DNA of 14,696 bases from positions 1 to 14,696 of the forward strand of contig NZ_DJDT01000206.1 of NCBI RefSeq assembly GCF_002432345.1, in the 5' to 3' direction. A model generated the notes under the pieces. It was not told the DNA's origin and ran no database searches. It saw nothing but the letters and a program-made list of their open reading frames with translations. Position 1 is the first letter of the stretch; every line of letters starts with the position of its first letter. The position numbers and the translations under genes were made by a program. This stretch comes from Pedobacter sp. UBA5917. GTDB lineage: Bacteria > Bacteroidota > Bacteroidia > Sphingobacteriales > Sphingobacteriaceae. Below, piece after piece: positions 8,489 through 14,696 of the stretch.

Positions 8489-9586
8489 TTAGCGGTCGAG
8501 CCATTTTTTAAATTCCGACACCCTGTTTTTACTGATCAATATTGCTTCATCCGGTTCGGGCGAAACCACAATTTTCAACTGGTTTTTACCATAAACGTAA
8601 ATGGTTTTGATGGAGTTAAGGCTGATGATAAACTGTCTGTTGGCGCGGTAAAAGCATTCGTCATCAAGCTGTTTCATCAGTTCATCGAGGCTTAAAGTGG
8701 TGGTGTACTTTTTGTTATGATGCGTTACAATATTTACGCTGGCGCCATCTAAGAAGAAAAAGGCAATTTCGGTTACCTCAAGGTAGATCAATTCGTCTTT
8801 TAAATAGGTGATAATCCGTTTTCTGATAAGTTCCTTATCTGCATTTAACGAAACTGTAGCATTTTCCTGTTGGAGTTTGGCCAATTGCTCGTTTAAACTG
8901 CCCAGTGTATTTACCTTTTCGTTCAAAGTGTTTATTTCCAATGAAACCGCCTTTTCATAGCGGCCATAAATCTGTCTGATCAGCAATAAACAGCTGGCAA
9001 TAATGATAAAGGCTGTAGCCAAAAAACAAACTACAAATCGGGTGTAAAGATCCGAGAGTTCGGTTTGTAGTACTTCTATATTCGCATGGGCCGCAACTAC
9101 CCAATCGCTGCCCTTAACCGGGTAAATATTCACAATTTCCGAACTCCGGTTTTTGGATTCAGGAAAATTCCGCATACCACCAAGGCTTTTCTGTTGGGCA
9201 ATGGCTTCATTAAAAGGGATTGATCCCTTTCCGGATTGAAGTATAGAGTTGCCTGCTGCTATTTTTTGCCCGATGAGTGCTGGATTTGGATGGCAAAGTT
9301 CTATCCCGTTTTTATCGTACATGCAGATAAATTCGCCCTGTGTATCGGTATTTTCTATGCTTTGCTGTAAGTTATGGATTACCTTTTCCTGCGGAAGCCC
9401 GCTTTGCAGCTGTTGTTCGAGCAAACGGCCAATTTCCCTGCTTTCCCTTGCGCCCGATTCCATTTTGCTGGCCCACAGTTTTTCGGCGGCACTGTTATAA
9501 AGGTACCGGAAAGAAAAATAACTGATGAGCATTACCGCAATGCTTACGGCAATAAAAAGTAAAATATGTAAACGCCCTTTTAACAT
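8489..9586 (-). CDS. Membrane-anchored LytTR-family transcriptional regulator with Cache-like sensor
   Basis: Read from the ATG at 9586 this is a 365-residue one-component regulator. A first membrane helix (about 6-27) leads to a periplasmic sensor domain (about 30-182). Its segment MYDKNGIELCHPNPALIGQK (89-108) and the later DWVVAAHANI fit single Cache domains, which bind small molecules. A second helix (about 184-205) is followed by a cytoplasmic coiled coil (about 210-245) and a C-terminal LytTR DNA-binding domain (about 262-363) with the hallmark FYRANRQFIISLNSI. There is no histidine kinase or receiver domain, so ligand sensing would be coupled directly to DNA binding from the membrane. 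A TTG at 9637 would add 17 residues; I prefer the ATG because the added stretch is not family-like and the first helix follows the ATG closely. It is divergent from the haem/P460 operon, a usual arrangement for a local regulator. Its targets are not known. Confidence 0.88.
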   Translation of the reverse strand: MLKGRLHILLFIAVSIAVMLISYFSFRYLYNSAAEKLWASKMESGARESREIGRLLEQQLQSGLPQEKVIHNLQQSIENTDTQGEFICMYDKNGIELCHPNPALIGQKIAAGNSILQSGKGSIPFNEAIAQQKSLGGMRNFPESKNRSSEIVNIYPVKGSDWVVAAHANIEVLQTELSDLYTRFVVCFLATAFIIIASCLLLIRQIYGRYEKAVSLEINTLNEKVNTLGSLNEQLAKLQQENATVSLNADKELIRKRIITYLKDELIYLEVTEIAFFFLDGASVNIVTHHNKKYTTTLSLDELMKQLDDECFYRANRQFIISLNSIKTIYVYGKNQLKIVVSPEPDEAILISKNRVSEFKKWLDR

Positions 9587-9737
9587 GTGAGGTGGTAAAA
9601 AATCTCCAGATAAAATATACCGGAGTTTCGGCTCCAAGGTCTTAAAAAGATCGGATTATTCAAAGCCGTTAATTCGCCTTTAAGGCTAAATTTATCCCTT
9701 TCGCAGGATTATAATAGGTTACTGGAGGTTGTACGGC

Positions 9738-9745
9738 TAATTTTG
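9738..9745 (+). promoter_or_regulatory. Bacteroidota -7 box (TAATTTTG) of the haem/P460 operon
   Basis: TAATTTTG is a perfect match to the Bacteroidota -7 consensus TAnnTTTG, and ends 21 bp before the ATG at 9767. The -33 region is poor: only GGTT at 9717-9720 lies at a suitable distance (17 bp). A promoter here would start transcription near 9751 and give a leader of about 15 nt. It also argues against the TTG at 9743 as a start codon, because that codon lies inside the box. Confidence 0.5.
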
Positions 9746-9766
9746 GGTAGATTAAAACAAAAATCC

Positions 9767-10705
9767 ATGAAACTCAAATTCAAGATCGTGCTCTGTATCC
9801 TTGTCCTGATATTGCTCGCACAGCTGATCAGGCCAAAGGAGGTGAAATCATCAAAAGCTCCGGAGGCCAGGGTACTAACAGGCGTACCTTTAGAAGTAGC
9901 AAAGGTATTGGAAACTTCCTGTTTCGACTGCCATTCTGCATATACCAAATGGCGCTGGTTCGATAAGCTTACGCCGGTTAATTTTCTGGTGGCATCACAC
10001 ATCCGTGATGGACGAAAAGCACTCGATTTTTCGCAATGGGATTCGCTCGCTACCCCACAGCGTAATGCGATGTTGTATTTTGCTTTGAACGGGATCCTTT
10101 CAAAAGAAATGCCTTTAAGTAGTTATACTGCAGTACACCCTGAAGCAAAATTAAACCCGAAAGATGTTGATCTGCTAAAATCCTACCTGTTAAACAATGC
10201 CGTAAGCAAGCCCGCCAATGCAGAAAAAACAGCAAAAGATGTAGAAAAGCCCGCGCTTAAGGAAATTAAAAACTCGCCAAATGGGATAGCTTACCTGCCC
10301 GATTACCGTAACTGGAAAGCGATAAGCAGTACCGAACGTTTTGATAACGGCACCATACGCATCATATTTGGCAATCCTACAGCAGTTGAGGCCATCCGTA
10401 CCGGTAATATAAACCCATGGCCGGATGGAACCGTTTTCGCTAAAACTGCCTGGAAACAGCAGAAAGCCAAAGATGGCAGCATTTACGCAGGCCAATTTGT
10501 ACAGGTGGAGTTTATGATCAAAAATGCCAAACAATATGCCCACACAAAAGGTTGGGGCTGGGCACGGTGGAAAGGAGATAATCTGCTTCCTTATGGTAAA
10601 ACAGTAAGTTTTGATACCGAATGCATCAGCTGCCACAGGCCCGAACGCGATAATGATTATGTATTTACCACACCGCTTGCCATTAACGGTTTAACTAAAA
10701 AATAA
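9767..10705 (+). CDS. Haem-binding domain / cytochrome P460 fusion protein
   Basis: This 312-residue c-type haem protein combines two modules. A signal-anchor helix (about 7-20, ending LIRP) is followed by a Haem_bd-type domain (about 40-145) with CFDCH at 52-56 in the context SCFDCHSAYTKWRWFDKLTP. After a Lys/Ala-rich linker (about 147-170) comes a cytochrome P460-like domain (about 175-305) with LPDYRNWKAISSTERFDNGT, then NINPWPDGTVFAKTAWK and a second haem site, CISCH, at 286-290. Both CxxCH motifs predict covalent haem attachment in the periplasm. Cytochrome P460 enzymes of ammonia oxidisers oxidise hydroxylamine and carry a lysine-haem cross-link; whether this homologue has that lysine or chemistry cannot be decided from sequence alone. 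The ATG at 9767 is chosen over a TTG at 9743. The next gene starts one base after the stop. Confidence 0.9.
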   Translation: MKLKFKIVLCILVLILLAQLIRPKEVKSSKAPEARVLTGVPLEVAKVLETSCFDCHSAYTKWRWFDKLTPVNFLVASHIRDGRKALDFSQWDSLATPQRNAMLYFALNGILSKEMPLSSYTAVHPEAKLNPKDVDLLKSYLLNNAVSKPANAEKTAKDVEKPALKEIKNSPNGIAYLPDYRNWKAISSTERFDNGTIRIIFGNPTAVEAIRTGNINPWPDGTVFAKTAWKQQKAKDGSIYAGQFVQVEFMIKNAKQYAHTKGWGWARWKGDNLLPYGKTVSFDTECISCHRPERDNDYVFTTPLAINGLTKK

Positions 10706-10706
10706 G

Positions 10707-11177
10707 ATGAAAACATCATTCACAGCGGGGATATTTCCCTTTATGATATTGCTGATGTTGGGCTGCAAACCAACAACAACCGATAGGATCAATAAAGAAG
10801 CATCAATAACCGGTATAAAGCAATTACCGGAAAACCCTTTGGAGATGACACCTTTGGCCGTTACCCTGCAACCGGAAGAAAAAACAATGGCTACCCTATA
10901 CGGAAACAGCATTGCCGCCAAACGTTTAAAAGATGGAATGGATTATGGGGCAGGTTCGGTACTTTATCTCGTAACCTGGAAAGGAAAAGCCGATCCGGAT
11001 TGGTTCGGTGCCCGTATCCCAGATAGGGTTACGGCCATAGAGCGTGTTTCGATCGGTGGAAACGGGCAGAAAAATTACATTTTTTTTAAGGGACCTGCTA
11101 AAAATGCAGATTTGGAAATAAGCAAGGACGATAGACAAGCCAAAATTCTTGATATACCGGTTGCTACTTCGCCATAA
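10707..11177 (+). CDS. Small lipoprotein of the cytochrome P460 operon
   Basis: The ATG follows the stop of the haem/P460 gene by a single base, so the two are co-transcribed and probably translationally coupled. The 156-residue product has a type II signal peptide with lipobox L-M-L-G-C (acylated cysteine at 20) and no other cysteine, so it carries no CxxCH haem site of its own. The conserved-looking core (about residues 57-105) includes MATLYGNSIAA, GAGSVLYLVTWKGKADPDWFGARIP and VTAIERVSI. I associate this pattern with proteins annotated as cytochrome P460-family partners in Bacteroidota and Proteobacteria, but that is from memory. It may be a haem-less P460-like fold that docks with the upstream cytochrome at the membrane. 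Function unproven. Confidence 0.8.
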   Translation: MKTSFTAGIFPFMILLMLGCKPTTTDRINKEASITGIKQLPENPLEMTPLAVTLQPEEKTMATLYGNSIAAKRLKDGMDYGAGSVLYLVTWKGKADPDWFGARIPDRVTAIERVSIGGNGQKNYIFFKGPAKNADLEISKDDRQAKILDIPVATSP

Positions 11178-11213
11178 TATTGCCTTGAATATCAATAATA
11201 TTTTAAAACCGTT

Positions 11214-11253
11214 AAAAACATCAAAGCCATTATATCGTAATGGCTTTGATGTT
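11214..11253 (-). terminator. Intrinsic terminator between convergent genes
   Basis: Two perfectly complementary 16-base arms (11217-11232 and 11238-11253, core ATCAAAGCCATTA) enclose the 5-base loop TATCG. On the minus strand the stem runs into a short T tract (complement of the As at 11214-11218), and it begins 18 bp after the stop of the M60 lipoprotein gene, so it should end that transcript. On the plus strand no T tract follows, but the same stem lies 39 bp past the lipoprotein stop at 11177 and may stop that operon or protect its 3' end. Confidence 0.8.
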
Positions 11254-11270
11254 CTGATCCAGAATTTAGG

Positions 11271-13121
11271 TTATTGTTTTACCAGTTTAAACTTTTGATT
11301 GTTACCACTGCCGGCACCCCATATCTGGATTTTGGTGCCATTTGATGTTGAACCACTATTTACATCAACGTTTGAATTTGGGGCGGATAATGGAGAAAAA
11401 GTATAATAACCATTACCAACGTCGTTTATGCTCCATTTTTGGTTATTTGAACCAGAATTTTGATAAACAATAATCTGTGTGCCATTTGCCGAGCCACCAC
11501 CCGAAACGTCCATCACTTTAGTGGTGTCAGCTTTTGATTTTAGCGAGTAAAAGCCGCCGCTTAGCCTTCTCAATAACCAGATCTGGTTATTTGTGCTTGG
11601 ATTATTCTGCGACCATAAAGAAACAATGGTGCTGTTTACCGGGGTATTACTATTTACATCCAATACACTGCTGTTATTTACTGCGGATATAATTTTATAA
11701 TAAGCGCCATTTTCTATCGTTGGAGTTCCTTCCTCGTTCAGTGTACTCGGCTCTATCGTAGGTTGCGGCAGATTTAAATTGGCAATCTCTGTATAAATAC
11801 TCTCATTTACTTTAAAACCCCATTTCCGGAAGAAATTAGTAAGGTTTTTGCCCGATATTGTACAGGAAGTAAGCATGAAATAACGCATTTTATTTTCGTC
11901 TCCCGATGGGTTTTGTGTGAGTTCACGGGTTTTTTTATGTAACTGGATATAAAAATTATCGCCAAAGGCCAGCCAAAGCTGATGGAAAAGATAAAGCCTG
12001 ATCCATGGTGCATCGCCTGTTTGATCTGGGGTCGAATTATAATCTTTGGTAGCGGAGGTGTTGGTCAGATAGGCGTATACCACAGGCCAGCGGTTGTCTC
12101 TTTTTAACCGGGATGGTGTAACACCAAGCATGCGCTCTGCATGTAGGGCATATATGTTCACTGTAACTTCACCCAGTGTGCTCCATGTCCATGGCGATTG
12201 CTGGTGCATGTGGCCCAGTTCGTGCCAGGCTGTCCAACCTGCTGTTGTGGTAATCTGTGGGGTAAATACATCTGCACAGGCGTCGGGCGTATATGATGTG
12301 GCATAATAATAAGCGGCGGCATAGTATCCTCCAACATAAGAGGTTTCCGTCATCAGCATTCTGCTGTGCACATTATTCGCATTCAGGGTATTGGATCCAT
12401 CAAGGCCTGAAAGAATGTTTTCCTGTGCCCATATATCATCGGCTTTCGAAATTACATAGTTATTATCCTGTGGCTGGTAAGCAATGGCCCTCGTTCTGGC
12501 ATATACCTGATAAATATGATCTCCGATGAGGAGTACATCGGGCGAGGTGTAGGTGCTTAACTGGTTTGACCAATCGGTTTGTGTAGTTTGGTTTTTGATA
12601 AATACAGGAACCCGTAAATGACCGCTGTTAAATGTGATTTTTACTTTGCTATCGGGTGTTCCCGTTGTAGTAAAACGGATCCATATCATCCCTCCATATT
12701 GATCGGAAGTAATGGTGTTTGCCCCCGCGGTTAACTGGATAATTGCCGGTAGTTCATTCTGTGTTCCTTTGTACCTGTAATAAGTGCCGATAAGTAATTT
12801 GGGTAGGGCAGTACCGGTAACCTGTTCAACAGTAATATTAAGTTGGGTATTTGCAGGTACGTAAAACCCTGTCGGATCAAAATCTGTCCAGTGGAAGGTG
12901 TATTTTAATCTCGACGATTCCTGAGAAGCATCTTTTAGCTGGTTAAACTCCTGCACATTTGTACCAATGGTGGATAATAGTTGGGGATTTGAGGCAACTG
13001 CCTGACTATTGGGTTTTGTAATTTTCTCCTCGTCCTGAAGGTTCTGTACCTTTTTGCAACTGCCGAGGGCTGCTACCGTTAATAAAAGCAGCAAGACTGT
13101 TTTTGGAATACTGTAATTCAT
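11271..13121 (-). CDS. M60-family metallopeptidase lipoprotein with ricin-type lectin domain
   Basis: This 616-residue surface lipoprotein has lipobox L-G-S-C with the acylated cysteine at 22, followed by KK. Residues about 70-165 (FDPTGFYVPANTQLNITVEQ) match the beta-sandwich domain that precedes M60 catalytic domains. The peptidase M60 domain spans about 170-440. Its zinc site is HELGH at 300-304, with the third ligand probably E318 in the context LGEVTVNIYAL, giving the gluzincin spacing H-E-x-x-H-x13-E. After a short linker, residues about 470-616 form a ricin-like beta-trefoil with three repeats, each ending in a Q-x-W/F motif (QIW 513-515, QKW 561-563, QKF 609-611). M60 enzymes of the enhancin/mucinase type cut O-glycosylated proteins, and the lectin domain suggests glycan tethering. 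The gene stands alone, between a terminator and a large spacer. A complete, intact gene with the ATG at 13121. Confidence 0.93.
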   Translation of the reverse strand: MNYSIPKTVLLLLLTVAALGSCKKVQNLQDEEKITKPNSQAVASNPQLLSTIGTNVQEFNQLKDASQESSRLKYTFHWTDFDPTGFYVPANTQLNITVEQVTGTALPKLLIGTYYRYKGTQNELPAIIQLTAGANTITSDQYGGMIWIRFTTTGTPDSKVKITFNSGHLRVPVFIKNQTTQTDWSNQLSTYTSPDVLLIGDHIYQVYARTRAIAYQPQDNNYVISKADDIWAQENILSGLDGSNTLNANNVHSRMLMTETSYVGGYYAAAYYYATSYTPDACADVFTPQITTTAGWTAWHELGHMHQQSPWTWSTLGEVTVNIYALHAERMLGVTPSRLKRDNRWPVVYAYLTNTSATKDYNSTPDQTGDAPWIRLYLFHQLWLAFGDNFYIQLHKKTRELTQNPSGDENKMRYFMLTSCTISGKNLTNFFRKWGFKVNESIYTEIANLNLPQPTIEPSTLNEEGTPTIENGAYYKIISAVNNSSVLDVNSNTPVNSTIVSLWSQNNPSTNNQIWLLRRLSGGFYSLKSKADTTKVMDVSGGGSANGTQIIVYQNSGSNNQKWSINDVGNGYYTFSPLSAPNSNVDVNSGSTSNGTKIQIWGAGSGNNQKFKLVKQ

Positions 13122-13169
13122 TTTTTTTAGGTTAGGATGATTGATTAGGTTGACCGTTTAGTGTTTTGT

Positions 13170-13194
13170 AGTATTTTATTAATTACTTAATACT
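13170..13194. repeat. Inverted repeat with half-site AGTATT (copy 1)
   Basis: AGTATT (13170-13175) and AATACT (13189-13194) are perfect reverse complements separated by 13 bp. The site lies about 50-70 bp upstream of the M60 start codon, where an operator could act. The same half-site forms a second, tighter palindrome at 13330. AT-rich composition makes chance occurrence possible. Confidence 0.3.
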
Positions 13195-13329
13195 TCTGTT
13201 GAAGAATGTAATTGTTTTATTATTAGGTTTTTATCCGTGTTTGTAGTGAAATATTTATTTATTTTAGAAGTGTTAAGTAGATGTTGATGTAATAGGATAA
13301 ATACAGTGAAATAAAATTAAACATTGTTT

Positions 13330-13345
13330 AGTATTTGTAAATACT
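13330..13345. repeat. 16-bp palindrome AGTATTTGTAAATACT (copy 2 of the half-site)
   Basis: Arms AGTATTT and AAATACT are perfect reverse complements around the dinucleotide GT. A compact dyad of this size is typical of a dimeric regulator's operator. It shares its AGTATT half-site with the looser repeat at 13170-13194, about 155 bp away. No known regulator is assigned. Confidence 0.35.
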
Positions 13346-13351
13346 TGGATC

Positions 13352-13383
13352 TTAACCAGATGTTCTCAGATATTAACCAAATG
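13352..13383. repeat. Direct repeat TTAACCARATG with 21-bp period
   Basis: TTAACCAGATG (13352-13362) and TTAACCAAATG (13373-13383) differ at one base and are offset by exactly 21 bp, two turns of the helix, so both copies face the same side of DNA. On the opposite strand each copy contains GTTAAG or GTTAAT, the 3' half of the loose LytTR-site consensus, and tandem LytTR sites also repeat at about 21 bp. The 5' half of that consensus is not matched. Candidate operator only. Confidence 0.35.
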
Positions 13384-13408
13384 GCAAATCCTTTCATTTA
13401 ATCATATT

Positions 13409-13597
13409 TTGAAGTCTTTGAAATTATTTCAGTATCTCCAGTTTATAAAAAAGGGTGAAAATACGTTTCCGCTCAGTGGTTTTTTTCTAATTCTTTTATT
13501 GATCTTTGGTACAACCAACAGCTCTGCTGAAGGGGAAATCCGAATCCTACAACAAACAAGAGATAAAATAAAGTGGATTAATTTCAGGAATCATTGA
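13409..13597 (+). CDS. Doubtful small ORF with a signal-peptide-like segment
   Basis: A TTG-initiated frame of 62 codons has a basic start, a hydrophobic stretch (about 21-34) and a plausible signal-peptidase context, NSSA, before a charged tail (EGEIRILQQTRDKIKWINF). There is no ATG start, and the frame is open without a start codon back to 13310. No homologue is recognised. It could be the remnant of the 5' end of a lost exported protein, or chance. It ends 61 bp before the sheath gene. Confidence 0.18.
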   Translation: MKSLKLFQYLQFIKKGENTFPLSGFFLILLLIFGTTNSSAEGEIRILQQTRDKIKWINFRNH

Positions 13598-13658
13598 TGC
13601 ACCCTGTTTTGGCCCGCGCTTTACTTATTTATAACCAAACAACCGCTAAAAATAATTT

Positions 13659-14696
13659 ATGCTCGAATCAAACATTAAATCTCCAGGGGTTTACATTAAC
13701 GAAGTAAATGCCTTTCCCAACAGCGTGGTGGCTGTTCCTACCGCTGTTCCGGCGTTTATAGGTTACACACCGAAAGCCAGCTACGAAGGGAAATCTTATA
13801 CCAATGTGGCACAAAAAATCAGTTCTTTAGCCGATTTTGAGGCATTTTACTGTTTGTCCGATCCGGCCGTGCAGTACAATCCGCAGTATTATCTCGTTCA
13901 GCAGAAAAGCCAGCCAACAACTGGAGATTATTTGCTGATCAACAATTCGTATTATTCAATTCTGCCTGATCCAAATACCATCTATTACCTCTATAATAGC
14001 ATTAAACTGTTTTACGAGAATGGCGGTGGCGATGCCTACATTGTTTCAGTAGGTGCTTATGGAACTGCTTCAGGCAAAGCAATGGAGTTGGGGGCGCAGC
14101 TTATTAACCCAAATGTAAAACTTTCTGATCTACAGCAGGGGCTTACCCTTCTGCTAAATGAACAGGAGCCAACCATGTATATCTGTCCGGAAGCTACCTT
14201 ATTACCAGTGGCCGAAAATGGAACACTGATGCAGGAAATGTTGTTGCAGTGCCAAAACGTGCAAACAGCCATCAGTATTTTTGATGTCATCGGGGGGCAA
14301 CATCCCGATCCTGTTGCCTACATTAATGATGTTACAGCTTTTAGGAATAATACAGGTGTGCAGGGTTTGAATTACGGTGCAGCCTATTATCCTTTTATCG
14401 GTACTACCATTATGCAGAACGGCGATATTAACTATAGCAATCTGTTCGGTGGTGATGTTAAACAGCTCGCAGCACTGCTTAATCCGCCATCAAATCCTAA
14501 TCAGGATGCAGCAGCAATCCTTAGTAATATCCAAAATCCGGTAGGATCGCCGCTAACCGTAACACAATACCACAATGCTTTGCTCATCGCTAGCAAATTA
14601 TATGGTAGCATTATTAATCAGGTACTGGCTATAGCCAATATTCTTCCTCCGAGTGGGGGCATGGCAGGTGTGATAACTTTGGTAGATAATCAGGAA
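13659..14696 (+). CDS. Contractile tail-sheath protein, eCIS/phage-tail-like (3' truncated by window)
   Basis: The ATG at 13659 opens a frame that stays open for 346 codons to the window end. The N-terminus reads SPGVYINEVNAFPNSVVAV, then PTAVPAFIGYTPKA. This is the hallmark of sheath subunits from extracellular contractile injection systems and related phage tails (consensus-like PGVYxEE…PAFIGYT). Later motifs are also sheath-like: FYENGGGDAYIVSVG, in the position where sheaths read GGGxxYIVxVG; TMYICPEATLLP; and LNYGAAYYPFI. The sheath polymerises around the inner tube and contracts to drive it through a membrane. The C-terminal domain, which interlocks neighbouring subunits, lies outside the window. 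No phage integrase, capsid or terminase is visible upstream and the gene follows a large spacer, consistent with the first gene of an eCIS operon. A defective prophage or tailocin cannot be excluded. Confidence 0.88.
   Translation, partial: MLESNIKSPGVYINEVNAFPNSVVAVPTAVPAFIGYTPKASYEGKSYTNVAQKISSLADFEAFYCLSDPAVQYNPQYYLVQQKSQPTTGDYLLINNSYYSILPDPNTIYYLYNSIKLFYENGGGDAYIVSVGAYGTASGKAMELGAQLINPNVKLSDLQQGLTLLLNEQEPTMYICPEATLLPVAENGTLMQEMLLQCQNVQTAISIFDVIGGQHPDPVAYINDVTAFRNNTGVQGLNYGAAYYPFIGTTIMQNGDINYSNLFGGDVKQLAALLNPPSNPNQDAAAILSNIQNPVGSPLTVTQYHNALLIASKLYGSIINQVLAIANILPPSGGMAGVITLVDNQE

Larger units (their letters stand above)
13122..13658. other. 537-bp AT-rich intergenic region between divergent genes
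   Basis: This spacer lies between the start of the M60 gene (minus) and the start of the sheath gene (plus), so it should hold both promoters and any operators. No perfect TAnnTTTG box is present for either gene. It holds two inverted repeats sharing the half-site AGTATT (13170-13194 and 13330-13345), an imperfect 11-bp direct repeat with a 21-bp period (13352-13383), and one doubtful small reading frame (13409-13597). Base composition is clearly more AT-rich than the flanking genes. No tRNA, att site or insertion-sequence end was recognised. Confidence 0.7.

Noticed and set aside
9587..9637. TTG start extending the LytTR regulator by 17 residues
   Set aside because: An ATG at 9586 sits directly before the first membrane helix; the extension has no family-like feature. 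It remains possible.
9743..9766. TTG start extending the haem/P460 protein by 8 residues
   Set aside because: The codon lies inside a perfect -7 promoter box, and the ATG at 9767 opens a normal signal anchor.
10190..10636. Minus-strand frame of 148 codons opposite the haem/P460 gene
   Set aside because: The plus-strand frame holds both CxxCH motifs and P460 signatures; the cysteine/phenylalanine-rich antisense product is a shadow.
13600..13640. TTTTG … TATTTATAAC as promoter of the sheath gene
   Set aside because: The -33-like element has no acceptable TAnnTTTG partner at 17-21 bp, so it is not listed as a promoter.
1..14696. CRISPR array, tRNA, rRNA, insertion sequence, integrase or riboswitch
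   Set aside because: Looked for on both strands; no regularly spaced repeats, cloverleaf, transposase motif or known aptamer pattern was seen.

Overview
The window looks like chromosomal DNA from a Bacteroidota bacterium, most likely of the Sphingobacteriaceae (Pedobacter- or Mucilaginibacter-like). The grounds are a SusC/SusD pair with a FecR-type anti-sigma factor and an ECF sigma factor, lipoproteins with the G-C-K-K lipobox context typical of the phylum, no Shine-Dalgarno pattern, AT-rich spacers, and one perfect Bacteroidota -7 promoter box (TAnnTTTG). No tRNA, rRNA, CRISPR array, integrase or insertion sequence was seen.

Positions 1-8318, all on the minus strand, form one nutrient-acquisition and regulation locus. 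In transcription order it holds an ECF sigma factor (8318-7725), a FecR-like transmembrane anti-sigma factor (7529-6390, GTG start), a SusC/RagA-like TonB-dependent transporter with an N-terminal STN signalling domain (6220-2846), its SusD/RagB-like lipoprotein (2834-1356), and the N-terminal half of a DUF5118/DUF5117-type zinc metalloprotease that runs off the window edge (1308-1). The STN domain, anti-sigma factor and sigma factor make a complete trans-envelope loop: substrate occupancy of SusC is expected to be signalled through FecR to the sigma factor. A secreted protease, and no glycoside hydrolase in view, suggests a peptide or protein substrate rather than a glycan.

Positions 8489-11177 hold two divergent units. 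On the minus strand is a membrane-anchored LytTR transcription factor with a Cache-like periplasmic sensor. On the plus strand is a two-gene unit: a haem-binding/cytochrome P460 fusion with two CxxCH motifs, and, one base later, a small lipoprotein. A strong hairpin at 11217-11253 separates this unit from the convergent gene that follows.

Positions 11271-13121 (minus) encode a surface lipoprotein with a peptidase M60 (enhancin/mucinase-like) catalytic domain and a C-terminal ricin-type beta-trefoil lectin domain. A 537-bp AT-rich intergenic region (13122-13658) then carries several small symmetric repeats and a doubtful small ORF.

At 13659 a contractile tail-sheath gene begins on the plus strand and runs off the end. 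Its N-terminus resembles sheath proteins of extracellular contractile injection systems (eCIS/PVC/Afp type), so the window probably ends at the first gene of such a cluster. This is the least ordinary element here, but only its first 346 codons are visible.
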